Below are positions 26,139 to 37,302 of a stretch of 64,000 nucleotides of DNA, one piece after another. A program made the translations under genes and the position numbers. Origin of the DNA: an uncultured Lachnospiraceae bacterium (GTDB lineage: Bacteria > Bacillota > Clostridia > Lachnospirales > Lachnospiraceae); NCBI GenBank assembly GCA_910580195.1, contig CAJTWA010000015.1, positions 1-64,000 on the forward strand, written 5' to 3'. Numbering within the stretch: position 1 is the stretch's first letter; the number at the start of each line of letters is the position of its first letter. Under the pieces are notes generated by a model, which had not been told where the DNA came from, did no database searches, and saw nothing but the letters and a program-made list of their open reading frames with translations.

Positions 26139-26522
26139 CTATTTCTGCTTTTCCATCTCTACGCTGGCAATGCGTACATTGACGCTGCTGACTTCCAGCC
26201 CTGTCATGTTCTCAATGGCAGACTTCACACGTTCCTGCACTTTGGTGGAAACCTTGGGGATGGCATAGCCAAAACGGATATTCAGGGCTACGTCCACCTT
26301 CACCACATTTTCCTTAATCTCAATCTTAATCCCTTTGGAAAGGTTCTTCATGCCCAGCTTGCTCACCAGCTCATTGGTGATGTTCCCTGCCATGGAGCTG
26401 ACGCCTTCCACTTCTGTTGCTGCCAAGCCTGCGATAATTGCAATGACTTCGTCTGCAATGCGCACCTCGCCAAGGTTATCGTCTTTTATCATATATGCTT
26501 TCCTGTCTTCAGCCATTTCCAC
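26139..26522 (-). CDS. Asp23/Gls24 family envelope stress protein
   Basis: A 127-residue Asp23/Gls24 protein. The family pattern is clear: GEVRIADEVIAIIAGLAATEVEGVSSM near the N-terminus, then VKVDVALNIRFGYAIPKVSTKVQERVKSAIENMTGLEVSSVNVRI in segments. In Staphylococcus the founder is a membrane-associated, stress-induced protein; in clostridia this paralogue regularly precedes nusB and its exact role is unknown. Translation start is supported by GGAGGCG. Confidence 0.92.
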   Translation of the reverse strand: MEMAEDRKAYMIKDDNLGEVRIADEVIAIIAGLAATEVEGVSSMAGNITNELVSKLGMKNLSKGIKIEIKENVVKVDVALNIRFGYAIPKVSTKVQERVKSAIENMTGLEVSSVNVRIASVEMEKQK

Positions 26523-26794
26523 GCCTCCTAAACTTATTCATTTTCCTATTATAGCAGAATTTTTGGAATTTGCAAAGCCTTTCTTCGCTTGTGCCCCGTA
26601 GTTTTGTTCCATATTATCATTCCCATTCCCAAGCAAACTATCAATCCTTTTCTTTGGCAAAAGAAAAAGGGATGCCCCCTGACATTCCCTTTCGCCAATC
26701 CGCCTATTCACTTCCAAGGGCCCGCCTGCAAAATGCTTTCCGGCATGCCCAGCATATCAATCCATGAAAGGCCTTACCGGATGCCCTATGCCCC

Positions 26795-27349
26795 TTAGTC
26801 CAGCCCTTCAAAAATCTCTCCCAACGCCATTTTAATATGTGGAAATGCCCGCAGGCAGATTTCCTCCTCAGCATTGTAATCCTCGTCCTCTTTGTCGTCC
26901 AAAAGCAAGTAATTTTGCTCCAAAACATATTTCCCATCCTGCAAATAGTATATTTCTAGGGAGCCTTGGGGCGAAACAATCCAATATTCTTCCACGCCTG
27001 CTGCTTCATAAATATCTTTTTTTTCTGTCCGGTCCCTTTTTGCCGTGGAATGGCTTAGCGTTTCCGCTATGAACTTTGGGGTTCCGCTGTATGAGCCGCC
27101 TTTTAAATGTTTCCGGTCGCAGATTACCATGATATCAGGGCATAAATAATCATCATTTATGTCTGGATGGTATTTAAAATCTAAATTTTCAATACTGACA
27201 AGGCATATGCTATTTTTTAACCCTTTCCTAATTGCCGTATAGATATTGCCATTAATAATGCCATGCCGGTATCCGGGAGCTGGGGACATATCATAGACTA
27301 CCCCATTTATTTTTTCATCCCGCCAGTGTTCACTTGATGCTAATGCCAT
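26795..27349 (-). CDS. Uma2-family (DUF820) putative nuclease
   Basis: A 184-residue protein of the Uma2/DUF820 family, which has a PD-(D/E)XK nuclease fold but no settled function. Visible active-site elements are LCPDIMVICD, then FIAETLSHSTAKRDRTEKKDIY and VEEYWIVSP. The protein starts MALASSEHW with a reasonable ribosome site (GAAAGGATG). Such genes are scattered and mobile in cyanobacteria and some Firmicutes. The neighbours give no functional clue. Confidence 0.85.
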   Translation of the reverse strand: MALASSEHWRDEKINGVVYDMSPAPGYRHGIINGNIYTAIRKGLKNSICLVSIENLDFKYHPDINDDYLCPDIMVICDRKHLKGGSYSGTPKFIAETLSHSTAKRDRTEKKDIYEAAGVEEYWIVSPQGSLEIYYLQDGKYVLEQNYLLLDDKEDEDYNAEEEICLRAFPHIKMALGEIFEGLD

Positions 27350-27409
27350 ATTATCACATCCTTTCTAGACTTAATTATAACATAGGGGGCAGCCTTAGTG
27401 GAAGGACTA

Positions 27410-27570
27410 TTTCAAAATTTGCCTGTTTTTCCTTGGGTGGTATTTCCCCGTATTCCAGTACTGGATGGCATCTGCTACTAAGAAACCATCCAAGGCATCC
27501 GTCTTTTTGCCTCCCAACCTGTTGCTAAGTTTTAGGATTTCCTTTTCCAGAACCTTGGCCTTGTTTCGCC
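27410..27570 (-). pseudogene. Possible transposase fragment (IS110-like)
   Basis: On the minus strand a short frame reads KVLEKEILKLSNRLGGKKTD followed by ALDGFLVADAIQYWNTGK. The KTDxLDxxxVAD pattern recalls the N-terminal catalytic part of IS110-type DEDD transposases. There is no start, no continuation and no other trace of an insertion sequence around it. The match is short and from memory, so this is tentative. Confidence 0.35.
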
Positions 27571-27735
27571 CTCATTTCACTTTTACTCCCTTTCATGATT
27601 TCTCCTATTTCTGCTGTCTGAGCATTAGCAGAGGGATATCATAGTTGTGAAAGGATGAATTCTGCTTGTACAAGGCTAAATTCCATTTTACGCGTGATTT
27701 ATTTCTTTCTATTTTCTATCCCATCCTATTTTTAA

Positions 27736-28008
27736 CTAAAACAAGTCACTATGGCTTCCTGTCCTCATTAAATATAATATCAAATCTCTTCCGTCAATTT
27801 TATATATCAACAGCCAATCTGGAAGCACATGACATTCCCTACATCCTTCCCACCCTCCATGAAGATTATGATCACAATATTTCTCATCTAATTCTTTTCC
27901 ATTTGCAAGATCAGAGATAACTGTGTCCATAATTTTTGTGTTGTACCCTCTTTTTATTACAGTTTTCAAATCTTTTTTAAATCTGTTCGTGGCTTTTATT
28001 GTGTACAT
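27736..28008 (-). CDS. yafQ: YafQ/RelE-type mRNA interferase toxin
   Basis: A 90-residue RelE-superfamily toxin of the YafQ branch, expected to cut mRNA on the ribosome. Typical segments are RFKKDLKTVIKRGYN, the DHNLHGGWEGCRECHVLPDW active-site region (His residues), LLIYKIDG, and the end RTGSHSDLF. It overlaps the 3' end of the antitoxin gene by 13 bases, as expected for a coupled toxin-antitoxin operon. Codon use and base composition are more AT-rich than the housekeeping genes around it. Confidence 0.92.
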   Translation of the reverse strand: MYTIKATNRFKKDLKTVIKRGYNTKIMDTVISDLANGKELDEKYCDHNLHGGWEGCRECHVLPDWLLIYKIDGRDLILYLMRTGSHSDLF

Positions 28009-28283
28009 TCGTCTTCTACCTCTTGTAATAATTCTTGAAAACTGTTATAACTTTTATAACATTCTGGATGTTCTTTCATAACTTCCACTTCTGCAAAAGC
28101 TTTTAATGTTTCCATATTGGGAACCTCTAAAGTAGGTTGAAATGGCAATCCCTGCTCTCTAATCGCCTGTTTTGCTGTCATAACAAAAAATGTAGTCATA
28201 TCCATTCCAATATTACTCAAAAGCTCTTGCAATTGAGATTTTAAATTTTCATCCATTCTCATCGTAATATTTGTTGTTGCCAT
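27996..28283 (-). CDS. dinJ: RelB/DinJ-family antitoxin
   Basis: About 95 residues from the ATG at 28283, which follows GGAGTTGAGG; the frame continues upstream to 28334 without a site. The N-terminal MATTNITMRMDENLKSQLQ is a ribbon-helix-helix DNA-binding segment, followed by the RelB/DinJ pattern LLSNIGMDMTTFFVMTAKQAIREQGLPF. The C-terminal tail should wrap and neutralise the toxin. The complex normally represses its own promoter. Confidence 0.92.
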   Translation of the reverse strand: MATTNITMRMDENLKSQLQELLSNIGMDMTTFFVMTAKQAIREQGLPFQPTLEVPNMETLKAFAEVEVMKEHPECYKSYNSFQELLQEVEDECTQ

Positions 28284-28392
28284 ATCCTCAACTCCTTCCT
28301 TCAATATTATATTATCCATAAAGGAATACGTCAATACGTTACAGCGGCACTGCTTTCATATGCGCTACAAAGTTTGCCGTTATCGTTAATTG

Positions 28393-28433
28393 CATAAAAA
28401 AAGAAACCATCACAACATTAATGCAATGGTTTC
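28393..28433 (-). terminator. Terminator of the ligA-metA transcript
   Basis: On the minus strand GAAACCAT (28433-28426) pairs with ATGGTTTC (28410-28403), with T7 directly after. It lies about 170 bases beyond the metA stop and before the toxin-antitoxin pair. Confidence 0.8.
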
Positions 28434-28604
28434 ATTTTGCTAAATTTTCATGCAAGATTTATCTCCATCTAAAATTAGATAATCTCCATTCTATCTCCAC
28501 TACAATGGAAATTTGTGCGAATTTACATCAATTTATACCAACTTATTCTTAATCTTAATAAAATGACTGGAACTATGAATCCCTTGATTTTCCTTAACTT
28601 TACC

Positions 28605-29528
28605 CTATTTCTTCGGCACTGCCGTGTACTCGTAAGGCGTAGCCTGATACACATAGTAATTGAGCCAGTTGGTATACAGCGTATTGGCGTGGGCGCGCCA
28701 CTGCAGGTTGGGCCGGATGGTACAGTCATCCCCTTCGTAATAATTCTTCGGCACTTGGATTTCAAGCCCTTTTTCTTTATCCCGTATGTACTCCGAATGG
28801 AGGGTAACCCGGTCATATTCCGGATGCCCCATCACGAAAATTTTCTTCCCGGTAGTATCCATCATCAGGTAAGGCCCTGCCTCCTCGGATTCTGCCAGAA
28901 TGGTAAGGTCCGGCTCTTTTTCAATATCCTCTTTCCGCACTTGGGTGTGCCGGGAATGGGGTGCCATGAAATAATCGTCAAACCCCCGGACTAAGGGGAT
29001 TTTCCGGTTCTTCACCTTATGCTCGAACAGGCCGAACATTTTTTGCTCCAGCATTTCCTTTTGGATGCCGTAATGGTAGTAAAGCCCGGCCTGCGCCCCC
29101 CAGCAAAGGTGCATGGTGGAGGTTACGTTGGTCTTTGTCCACTCACAGATTTGCCCAAATTCTTCCCAATAGTCCACCTCTTCGTACGCTATCTTCTCCA
29201 CCGGGGCTCCGGTTATAATAAACCCGTCAAATTTCTGCTCCCGTACCTCTGCGAAGGTGTTATAAAATTTATTCAGGTGGCTGCTTGAGGTATTGCGGGA
29301 CTCATGGCTGCCCGCTACCACAAAGGTAACGTCCACCTGCAGCGGGGTATTGGAAAGGGCGCGGAGGATTTGCAGCTCCGTTTCCTCCTTCAAGGGCATT
29401 AAATTCAGGATGCCCACCTCTATGGGGCGGATGTCCTGATGCATTGCCCGCTTCTCGTCCATGGTAAAAACATTTTCCCGCTCCAGCGTTTCCTTTGCTG
29501 GCAAATCGCTCTGCACCTTAATTGGCAT
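28605..29528 (-). CDS. metA: Homoserine O-acetyltransferase (MetA)
   Basis: Activates homoserine for methionine synthesis. From MPIKVQSDLP it has 307 residues, typical for MetA. The catalytic Cys142 lies in HLCWGAQAGLYYHYG. Residue 111 is Glu in TGAPVEKIAYEEVDYW. In this family Glu at 111 has been linked to acetyl-CoA use and Gly to succinyl-CoA, so acetyl transfer is the better prediction. It lies 22 bases after ligA and probably shares its transcript. No SAM riboswitch is visible in that short gap. Confidence 0.94.
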   Translation of the reverse strand: MPIKVQSDLPAKETLERENVFTMDEKRAMHQDIRPIEVGILNLMPLKEETELQILRALSNTPLQVDVTFVVAGSHESRNTSSSHLNKFYNTFAEVREQKFDGFIITGAPVEKIAYEEVDYWEEFGQICEWTKTNVTSTMHLCWGAQAGLYYHYGIQKEMLEQKMFGLFEHKVKNRKIPLVRGFDDYFMAPHSRHTQVRKEDIEKEPDLTILAESEEAGPYLMMDTTGKKIFVMGHPEYDRVTLHSEYIRDKEKGLEIQVPKNYYEGDDCTIRPNLQWRAHANTLYTNWLNYYVYQATPYEYTAVPKK

Positions 29529-29550
29529 AATTATTCCCTTCTTTCTATTA

Positions 29551-31650
<2,100 letters not shown>

Positions 31651-31730
31651 CTATCTTGGATCTGCCTGTATTAGGCAAGCGTTTCCTGCCGGATGAGTGT
31701 CCAAATTCCGTATTGGGCAGGCTTAGCGGC

Positions 31731-32447
31731 TTACTTCTTCAGGCCTAACTGCGCCATCAGCTCTTCCAATTCCTGCCCTTCCACTTTCCGGTATGTACCT
31801 TCTTTTAAGTCACCCAAGCGGATGTTCAGGATACGCACCCGCTTCAAATCCATGACACGGTACTGGAACTGCTCGCACATCCGGCGAATCTGCCGGTTCA
31901 GCCCTTGGGTCAGGATAATGCGGAAGGCGCGCCTGCCCACCCGTTCTACCGTGCACGGGCGGGTGGTTGCGTCCAATTCTTCCAGATACACGCCGCTTGA
32001 AATGTTCATTAGGAAATTTTCGGAAATGTCCTTATTCACCTTTACAATATACTCTTTTTCATGGTAATTCCTGCTGCGCATAATCTGGTTGGCAAGCTCC
32101 CCTTGGTTCGTCATCAGAATAAGCCCATGGGAAGTTTTGTCCAGCCGCCCAATGGGGTAAACCCGCTTGGGGTAACCCAAGAAATCCACAATATTGTCTG
32201 CTTCCCGTTTTTCCGAGGTGCAGACAATTCCCGGCGGCTTATTGACTGCCAGCAGGATTGCCTCATCCTCTTGAGACACTCTTTTGCCCCCATATACCAC
32301 AAGATCCCCGGGGGCAACTTTATCCCCCATCACCGCTGTCCTCCCATTGATGGTAACAGCCCCTTTTTCTATCTGGCGGTCCGCCTCCCTTCTGGAACAC
32401 ACTCCCGCTTCGCTGAGATACTTATTAATCCTGATTGCTTCTGCCAT
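31731..32447 (-). CDS. RsuA/RluB-family pseudouridine synthase
   Basis: A 238-residue RNA pseudouridine synthase. An N-terminal S4 domain (RINKYLSEAGVCSRREADRQIEKG) is followed by the catalytic domain with the Asp motif YPIGRLDKTSHGLILMTNQG and a C-terminal LTQGLNRQIRRMCEQF. The pattern suits the RluF/RluB side of the family, which modifies 23S rRNA, but the exact target cannot be read from sequence. It stands between ligA and an uncharacterised helical protein. Confidence 0.92.
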   Translation of the reverse strand: MAEAIRINKYLSEAGVCSRREADRQIEKGAVTINGRTAVMGDKVAPGDLVVYGGKRVSQEDEAILLAVNKPPGIVCTSEKREADNIVDFLGYPKRVYPIGRLDKTSHGLILMTNQGELANQIMRSRNYHEKEYIVKVNKDISENFLMNISSGVYLEELDATTRPCTVERVGRRAFRIILTQGLNRQIRRMCEQFQYRVMDLKRVRILNIRLGDLKEGTYRKVEGQELEELMAQLGLKK

Positions 32448-32474
32448 CTATATCGCCCCCGCTTTCCAAAATAA

Positions 32475-32906
32475 TTATAAAAACCGCTTTAGCCGTTCAA
32501 TATTTTCTTCCTCAAAATCCATAAGCTCTTCTGCCAGCTCATTGGCATAGCTGCCTGTATTCTTGTTGTTGTGCTTCACCTTGAGGAGTTCCGTAATCCC
32601 TCTGGTATTGCCCTGTATCATCATGTCCGCCACATGGGGCGTGCTGATATTCAGCATCGTATTGGCCTGTATGGATCCCCACAGCATGGCTTTCCCTAAA
32701 GTGGACTGCCGGGCCATCAGCCCATGTTCCCAAAGCCCTGCCTCTGCCTTCCGGGCAAAATTCTGGAACCGGTCCCTCTGGGCAGCCAGTTCATAGGCAA
32801 ACTCCTGATTGTAAATTTTCCCCATCAGCGCGTCTATGGCGCTGACAGCCATGGATGCATTTTTCCTCGTTTCCTTCAGCACATTGATTTCCTGATAATC
32901 CTGCAT
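32475..32906 (-). CDS. Conserved helical protein of unknown function
   Basis: 143 residues, predicted nearly all helical: MQDYQEINVLKETRKNASMA, then IDALMGKIYNQEFAYELAAQ and a repeat-like second half ending EELMDFEEENIERLKRFL. I recall similar proteins of the same length in other clostridia, with the same ALMGKI/MMIQG pattern, where they resemble a ferritin-like four-helix bundle without a clear metal site. No function is known to me. It starts with a good GGAGGGAATT site. It is unlikely to depend on its neighbours. Confidence 0.7.
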   Translation of the reverse strand: MQDYQEINVLKETRKNASMAVSAIDALMGKIYNQEFAYELAAQRDRFQNFARKAEAGLWEHGLMARQSTLGKAMLWGSIQANTMLNISTPHVADMMIQGNTRGITELLKVKHNNKNTGSYANELAEELMDFEEENIERLKRFL

Positions 32907-33101
32907 AATTCCCTCCTAATACCTTCTGTTTCCTATTAGGGTGGGATATTTGGCTTATTTTATACCCGCAAGCATACTTATTTGCCAATTGGTTTGCTAT
33001 TTATCCGAAAAATACTGGAATCTGTTGGCAAATCATTTGCCTCACTGCCATATGCAGGTATTTTATGGTATACTGATAGGTGTTGTCCCTTATTTATGCG
33101 G

Positions 33102-33135
33102 AAAAAGGAGAACTGCCTTTCCAAGCAATTCTCCC
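33102..33135 (-). terminator. Terminator of the SH3 lipoprotein gene
   Basis: On the minus strand GGGAGAATTGC-TTGGAAA-GGCAGTTCTCC forms an imperfect hairpin followed by T5. It lies about 130 bases beyond the lipoprotein stop. The rest of 32907-33264 holds no gene that I can support. Confidence 0.75.
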
Positions 33136-33264
33136 TTCTATTTCTTCATTTGCCCAACTGCGGCCAGCCTATAGCAGCTATTTCCTGCCATACAGGCACT
33201 TAGGCGCACTGCCTTGGGCACTGCCGTTTCCCTAGTTCCGGGCACATGCCTTGCGCCCCTCCGT

Positions 33265-34485
33265 CTAATTATTCAGCAGCAAATCGGTCCTGATGTAACC
33301 CGTCAGCCCATTCCACTCAACTTTCGTCCAGCCTTCTGCATAGCTTAAGATGACTGTAATGCTGTCGCCTTCTTCCGTTGTCCCGACTAAATCGGCGGAT
33401 TCGTCCATGGACTTACGCACATTATATCTGTTGGTGGCAGTCAGGACTTTCCCTTCCGGCACATAGTTAATTTCGGGAGTGGTTGTGTCTTCCTGTGGGG
33501 TTTCATCTGCTTTGGGTTCTTCTGCAGGAGCCTGTTCTTGGTTTTCCGCAGGTTCTTCTGCATTTGCCTCTGCATCCTCAGCAGGCTTCTCTTCTTCTTT
33601 CTTCTTTTTGCTCTTCTTTTTCTTTTTCGTTTCTTTCTTTTCGGTATCTTCCTTTTCAGTATCTTCCTTCTGTTCCTCTTCCGGCTTATAGGATTCCTTC
33701 CACTGCTTGATTGCTTCGGAAACAGTACCGTCCATCTTCTTTAAGTTCTCGTCACCTGCCACTGCCGCTTCATACTTCTCCTGAACTTCTGTGCGCAGCT
33801 TCTGGACGTCTTCCCCGCCTTCAAACTCCTCAATCAGGGCATCCACCTCTGCTTCGGTTTCCTGTTCCTTCAGGAGCCGGTTAAAGGAGCTGTAGCGGTT
33901 GTCAATGTAAACTTTGCCATCCTTGTCTGTTCTGAGATAGAAAAAGTCCATGCCCGGCAGCCCGCCTTCTACGCCGCTGAACTTCATGTCGAAGGTAGCG
34001 GAAACCATATAAGAGCCTTCTTCCAGCCCTTCCTTGGTATAGCAGGTCACGTTGCTGTAGCTTTCCACATGTTCGTCCATCATCTTAACATAGCTTTTTT
34101 CCATATCAGAAAGATACTGGGTAATTGACAGAAGCTTGTCAATATCCCCTGCTGCATAAGAATTATAATAAGCGGAAACCAATTCCTTCACTTCTGGATG
34201 GGCGTCCACTTCATATTCGTCCTTCTTCACTTCCGGCTGCCCGGCTTCCTCTGTAGGAGCAGGGGTCTGGCCCTGTTCCTGCTGGGCCGGATCTTTGCCC
34301 TGCCCGCCGTTACCGCCTGGCTCATTGCATCCAGCCAGCATCAGGACAGACGCCAAGGCAACTATCATTGCACTTTTAGACACATATTTCACATTTTTCT
34401 TTAAAAATTCTGTAATCTTATCTATAACAGCTCTATTTTCAGACACTAATCCGCGTTTTTCATCTTCTCTATTTAAAAAATTCAT
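33265..34485 (-). CDS. Lipoprotein with C-terminal bacterial SH3 domain
   Basis: A 406-residue secreted protein. The hydrophobic segment SAMIVALASVLMLAGC (38-53) ends in a lipobox with Cys53 as the likely lipidated residue. An unusually long 37-residue N-terminal part precedes it, so a later start is possible. Next come a Gly/Gln/Pro-rich linker, a helical NTF2-like-looking middle domain (VKELVSAYYNSYAAGDIDKLL), a highly charged Lys/Glu-rich low-complexity stretch (about 270-340), and an SH3b domain (YNVRKSMDESADLVGTTEEG to the end) that may bind cell wall. Function is unknown. Confidence 0.8.
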   Translation of the reverse strand: MNFLNREDEKRGLVSENRAVIDKITEFLKKNVKYVSKSAMIVALASVLMLAGCNEPGGNGGQGKDPAQQEQGQTPAPTEEAGQPEVKKDEYEVDAHPEVKELVSAYYNSYAAGDIDKLLSITQYLSDMEKSYVKMMDEHVESYSNVTCYTKEGLEEGSYMVSATFDMKFSGVEGGLPGMDFFYLRTDKDGKVYIDNRYSSFNRLLKEQETEAEVDALIEEFEGGEDVQKLRTEVQEKYEAAVAGDENLKKMDGTVSEAIKQWKESYKPEEEQKEDTEKEDTEKKETKKKKKSKKKKEEEKPAEDAEANAEEPAENQEQAPAEEPKADETPQEDTTTPEINYVPEGKVLTATNRYNVRKSMDESADLVGTTEEGDSITVILSYAEGWTKVEWNGLTGYIRTDLLLNN

Positions 34486-34570
34486 ATTTGCTCCTTATTC
34501 TGTTCATCTATATGGTTCAAGCTGCATCCAGCCGCTTGCCAGCCAGTATGCAGCGATTCAAAAGTTCCAA

Positions 34571-34642
34571 TGCACCCAGAGGGAATCGAACCCCCAGCCC
34601 CAGAACCGGAATCTGGTATTTTATCCGTTAAACTATGGGTGC
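34571..34642 (-). tRNA. tRNA-Arg (anticodon CCG)
   Basis: The minus strand folds as a full cloverleaf of 72 bases: acceptor GCACCCA with TGGGTGC, anticodon arm CCAGA-TTCCGGT-TCTGG, T arm GGGGG-TTCGATT-CCCTC, discriminator A. The loop reads TT-CCG-GT, so the anticodon CCG decodes the Arg codon CGG. CCA is not encoded. Confidence 0.95.
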
Positions 34643-34671
34643 GTGATTAACTATTTTTTACAACTCTGAAA

Positions 34672-35217
34672 TTATAGCATACTTTTTTCAAAAAAGCAAA
34701 AGGTTTTTTCAAAAAATCCAATTTTTTTAATTTCCTCTGAAATTTCCTCTGGGGAACGGCCGTCTGTCCTTACCACAAGTTCCCCGGCCTCCTCATAATA
34801 AGGCCTTCTCTGCCCCAATAACTCCCGGATATGGGCTACATCCATCTTCCCATCCAGCAATGGGCGCCCTGAATTCTGGCACACCCTTGCAAAAATAGTT
34901 TCCGGTTCAGCCGTCAGCAGGACGACCAGCCCATTTTCCTTCATCAGGGAAATATTTTCCCGTTGCAGAACCATGCCGCCCCCGCAGGAAACGACTTTTT
35001 TTTCCTGCCCCTGCATCTGCCTGAGCAGTTCTGTTTCAAGGGTGCGGAAATACCCTTCCCCTTCTGACGCGAAAATCTCCTTGATGCTCCTGCCCTGCTG
35101 GCTTACTATCTGTGCATCTGTATCTATTTCCCCAAAACCCAATGATTTTGCAAGGGCATGGGAAACCGTAGTCTTGCCAGTCCCCATAAACCCAACCAAA
35201 TATATGTTATGCTTCAT
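34672..35217 (-). CDS. aroK: Shikimate kinase
   Basis: Phosphorylates shikimate at the 3-hydroxyl in the aromatic pathway. From MKHNIYLVGF (35217) it has 181 residues; the longer frame to 35331 lies inside aroD and is rejected. The P loop is GFMGTGKTT (9-17). DTDAQIV gives the shikimate-binding Asp pair and SCGGGMVL the Gly-rich motif. The LID region is CQNSGRPLLDG. The start overlaps the aroD stop by about 11 bases, indicating coupled translation. Confidence 0.94.
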   Translation of the reverse strand: MKHNIYLVGFMGTGKTTVSHALAKSLGFGEIDTDAQIVSQQGRSIKEIFASEGEGYFRTLETELLRQMQGQEKKVVSCGGGMVLQRENISLMKENGLVVLLTAEPETIFARVCQNSGRPLLDGKMDVAHIRELLGQRRPYYEEAGELVVRTDGRSPEEISEEIKKIGFFEKTFCFFEKSML

Positions 35218-35983
35218 CCTTATACTCCAGACTTTCTGCAATCCTGTCAAGGATTGCTGCAACCTCTTCCATGGGCAGCTGCCCCGGCGCGGAAGATTTC
35301 CCAAGCGTCCCAAAGGTAATGCAGGAACCAAATATCTGCCCGCTGATGCGGGAAAGCAAGCCGAGCCTGCCCATTGCCATTGTCACTACCGGATAGGCCG
35401 GGTAACGCTCCTTCATGCGCATGGTAGCCTCCATGAGGCGCAGCACGTCTGTATTCCTCTGAGGCATCACCGCTACTTTCCCAATGTCTGCCCCCAATCC
35501 CTTCATCCAGCATAAATCTTCTTCCAGTTCCCCTACCTTAGGGGTATGGGAAAAATAATGCTGGGATGCAAGGACGGCTGCCTTCTGCCGGTGCAGGCTC
35601 TCTATTACCCCTTTGGGATCCGAAAGCTCCTTGGCTTCCACATCCACCAAGTCTGCACAGCCGCTTTGGGCAATGCCAGAAAGCAATGCAATATACTTTT
35701 CTTCCGGAATCTCCCGTTCCCCGCCTTGCTGCCTGCTGCGGAACGTGCACAATAATACCGTATCTTTGCAGAGCGCCGCAAGCTCTTCAAGGACTTCCTG
35801 CGTACGCCCCCAGTCATCTATCTGGCTGTACCAGTCCATCCGCCATTCTAAAATAGCTGTACCCTGCCTTACAGCCTCTTTTGCCGCCCCTAAAATCTCC
35901 TCCTGCTGCCTTCCCACAACCGGGATGCAGATGAGGGGCTTGCCATTCCCTATCTGATATGATTTCAATTCCATTAAGCCCAT
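35207..35983 (-). CDS. aroD: 3-dehydroquinate dehydratase, type I
   Basis: Dehydrates 3-dehydroquinate to 3-dehydroshikimate through a Schiff base. Type I features are visible: EWRMDWY in the first third, ASQHYFSHTP with the catalytic His, GKVAVMPQ with the Schiff-base Lys, and ITFGTLGKSSAPGQLP at the end. I place the start at the ATG at 35983 (MGLMELKSYQ), after GGAAG; the frame is open to 36058. It forms an overlapping pair with aroK and is divergent from aroE across about 115 bases. Confidence 0.92.
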   Translation of the reverse strand: MGLMELKSYQIGNGKPLICIPVVGRQQEEILGAAKEAVRQGTAILEWRMDWYSQIDDWGRTQEVLEELAALCKDTVLLCTFRSRQQGGEREIPEEKYIALLSGIAQSGCADLVDVEAKELSDPKGVIESLHRQKAAVLASQHYFSHTPKVGELEEDLCWMKGLGADIGKVAVMPQRNTDVLRLMEATMRMKERYPAYPVVTMAMGRLGLLSRISGQIFGSCITFGTLGKSSAPGQLPMEEVAAILDRIAESLEYKDEA

Positions 35984-36098
35984 GTTTTCTTCCATAATAT
36001 AGCAGTATAACCGATAAATGCAAAAGTTGCAAGCCATTGACATATTTTTTAGAATCATTTAAGATATTTAAGACAAAAAACAGAAACAGGTGAACGAT

Positions 36099-36998
36099 AT
36101 GACTTATGAAATAACAGGAAAGACCAAGCTGGCCGCGCTTTTAGGCAGCCCGGTAGCCCACAGCATTTCCCCCCAAATGCACAACGAGGCCTTCCGCTGC
36201 CTTGGGCTTGACTACGCTTACCTTGCCTTTGACGTGCAGCCAGAGGATTTGGAAACTGCAGTCAAAGGGCTTAAGGCCATTGGCATCTGCGGCTTTAACC
36301 TGACGATGCCCCTCAAACTGCATATCTTGCCTATGCTGGACGAGCTGACCCCGGCGGCAAGGCTTGCCGGCTCCGTCAATACCGTAATTGCAGAAGGCGG
36401 GCGTTTGGTGGGGCACACCACCGACGGCATCGGGTATATGCGCTCCGTGGCAGACGCTGGCCATACCATTGCAGGCGGGAAGATGACTTTGCTGGGAGCC
36501 GGGGGCGCAGCCACTGCCATCTGCGTACAGGCAGCCTTGGACGGCGTCCCAGCCATCGACATGTTCAAACGGAAAAACAGTTCATGGGGCAAGGCCGAGG
36601 AATTCTGCGCCCGTATTGAGGAAGAAACGGGCTGCCAAATCCGCTTAATGGATATTGGAAATGATTCCCAGCTTGCGGCCAGCATTGCAGGCAGCGCCAT
36701 CTTAACCAACGCCACCAGCGTAGGGATGGCTCCCGGCACGGACAGCAGCCCCATCCCGGACAGCTCCATGCTGCACCCCGGGCTGGTTGTTTCCGACATT
36801 ATTTACAACCCCCGGGAAACTATGCTGATGAAGCAGGCAAAATCCCAGGGATGCCCCTGCTTTAACGGCCTATACATGCTGCTGTACCAAGGGGCGGAAT
36901 CCTTCCGCTGCTGGACAGGGCAGGAAATGCCAGTGGAACATATTAAGGAAAAATATTTTTCCGGCGGCGCTTTAGGCGGGGCAGCCCGCAAGCAATGA
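36099..36998 (+). CDS. aroE: Shikimate dehydrogenase
   Basis: NADP-dependent reduction of 3-dehydroshikimate to shikimate. The start chosen is the ATG at 36099 after AGGTG; a GTG at 36090 is an alternative. 299 residues. Substrate-binding SPVAHSISPQMHNEAF lies near the N-terminus, the catalytic Lys in NLTMPLKLHILP, and the paired Asp in HTTDGIGYMRS. The nucleotide-binding loop LLGAGGAATAICVQAALDG and the C-terminal DIIYNPRETMLMKQAK are intact. It is followed by a repeat array and aroF in the same direction. Confidence 0.94.
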   Translation: MTYEITGKTKLAALLGSPVAHSISPQMHNEAFRCLGLDYAYLAFDVQPEDLETAVKGLKAIGICGFNLTMPLKLHILPMLDELTPAARLAGSVNTVIAEGGRLVGHTTDGIGYMRSVADAGHTIAGGKMTLLGAGGAATAICVQAALDGVPAIDMFKRKNSSWGKAEEFCARIEEETGCQIRLMDIGNDSQLAASIAGSAILTNATSVGMAPGTDSSPIPDSSMLHPGLVVSDIIYNPRETMLMKQAKSQGCPCFNGLYMLLYQGAESFRCWTGQEMPVEHIKEKYFSGGALGGAARKQ

Positions 36999-37148
36999 AC
37001 CACCCCGCTGCATGCAACGGGGGATCTCCTAGCTTAACCTCCCAGCACGCTGCAAGCAGCGGAGGATCAAACCCATGAAAGAATGAACCGCCATGCTGCA
37101 AAGGGCTGGTATCCTAGCTTAACCTCCCAGCACGCTGCAAGCATAGGT
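36997..37148 (+). repeat. Family 3 repeat, two tandem units
   Basis: Two units of roughly 85 and 62 bp sharing GAACC-CC-CTGC at the start and a long identical block TCCTAGCTTAACCTCCCAGC plus ACGCTGCAAGCA. Unit 1 runs 36997-37084 and unit 2 37085-37148. They lie between aroE and aroF. A diverged copy is at 1717-1807. No gene is encoded in the whole 36999-37302 gap. Confidence 0.75.
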
Positions 37149-37302
37149 AAATTCCCGTTCCAGCAACCGAAAAAACACCAGACACACCACTTTGCATTTG
37201 AAAAACGTGCATCCGCTAATCTACACAAACCAAGCCACATTTGCTCTATGGGGCACATAAAAGCAGTACAAGCCCCGGCAGGAACCGAAAGGAGAAACCA
37301 CT

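Noticed and set aside
29529..29550. SAM riboswitch before metA
   Set aside because: The gap to ligA is only 22 bases, too short for any aptamer.
36999..37302. T-box or attenuator leader before aroF
   Set aside because: No T-box sequence, leader peptide or terminator hairpin is visible; the gap is filled by family 3 repeats.
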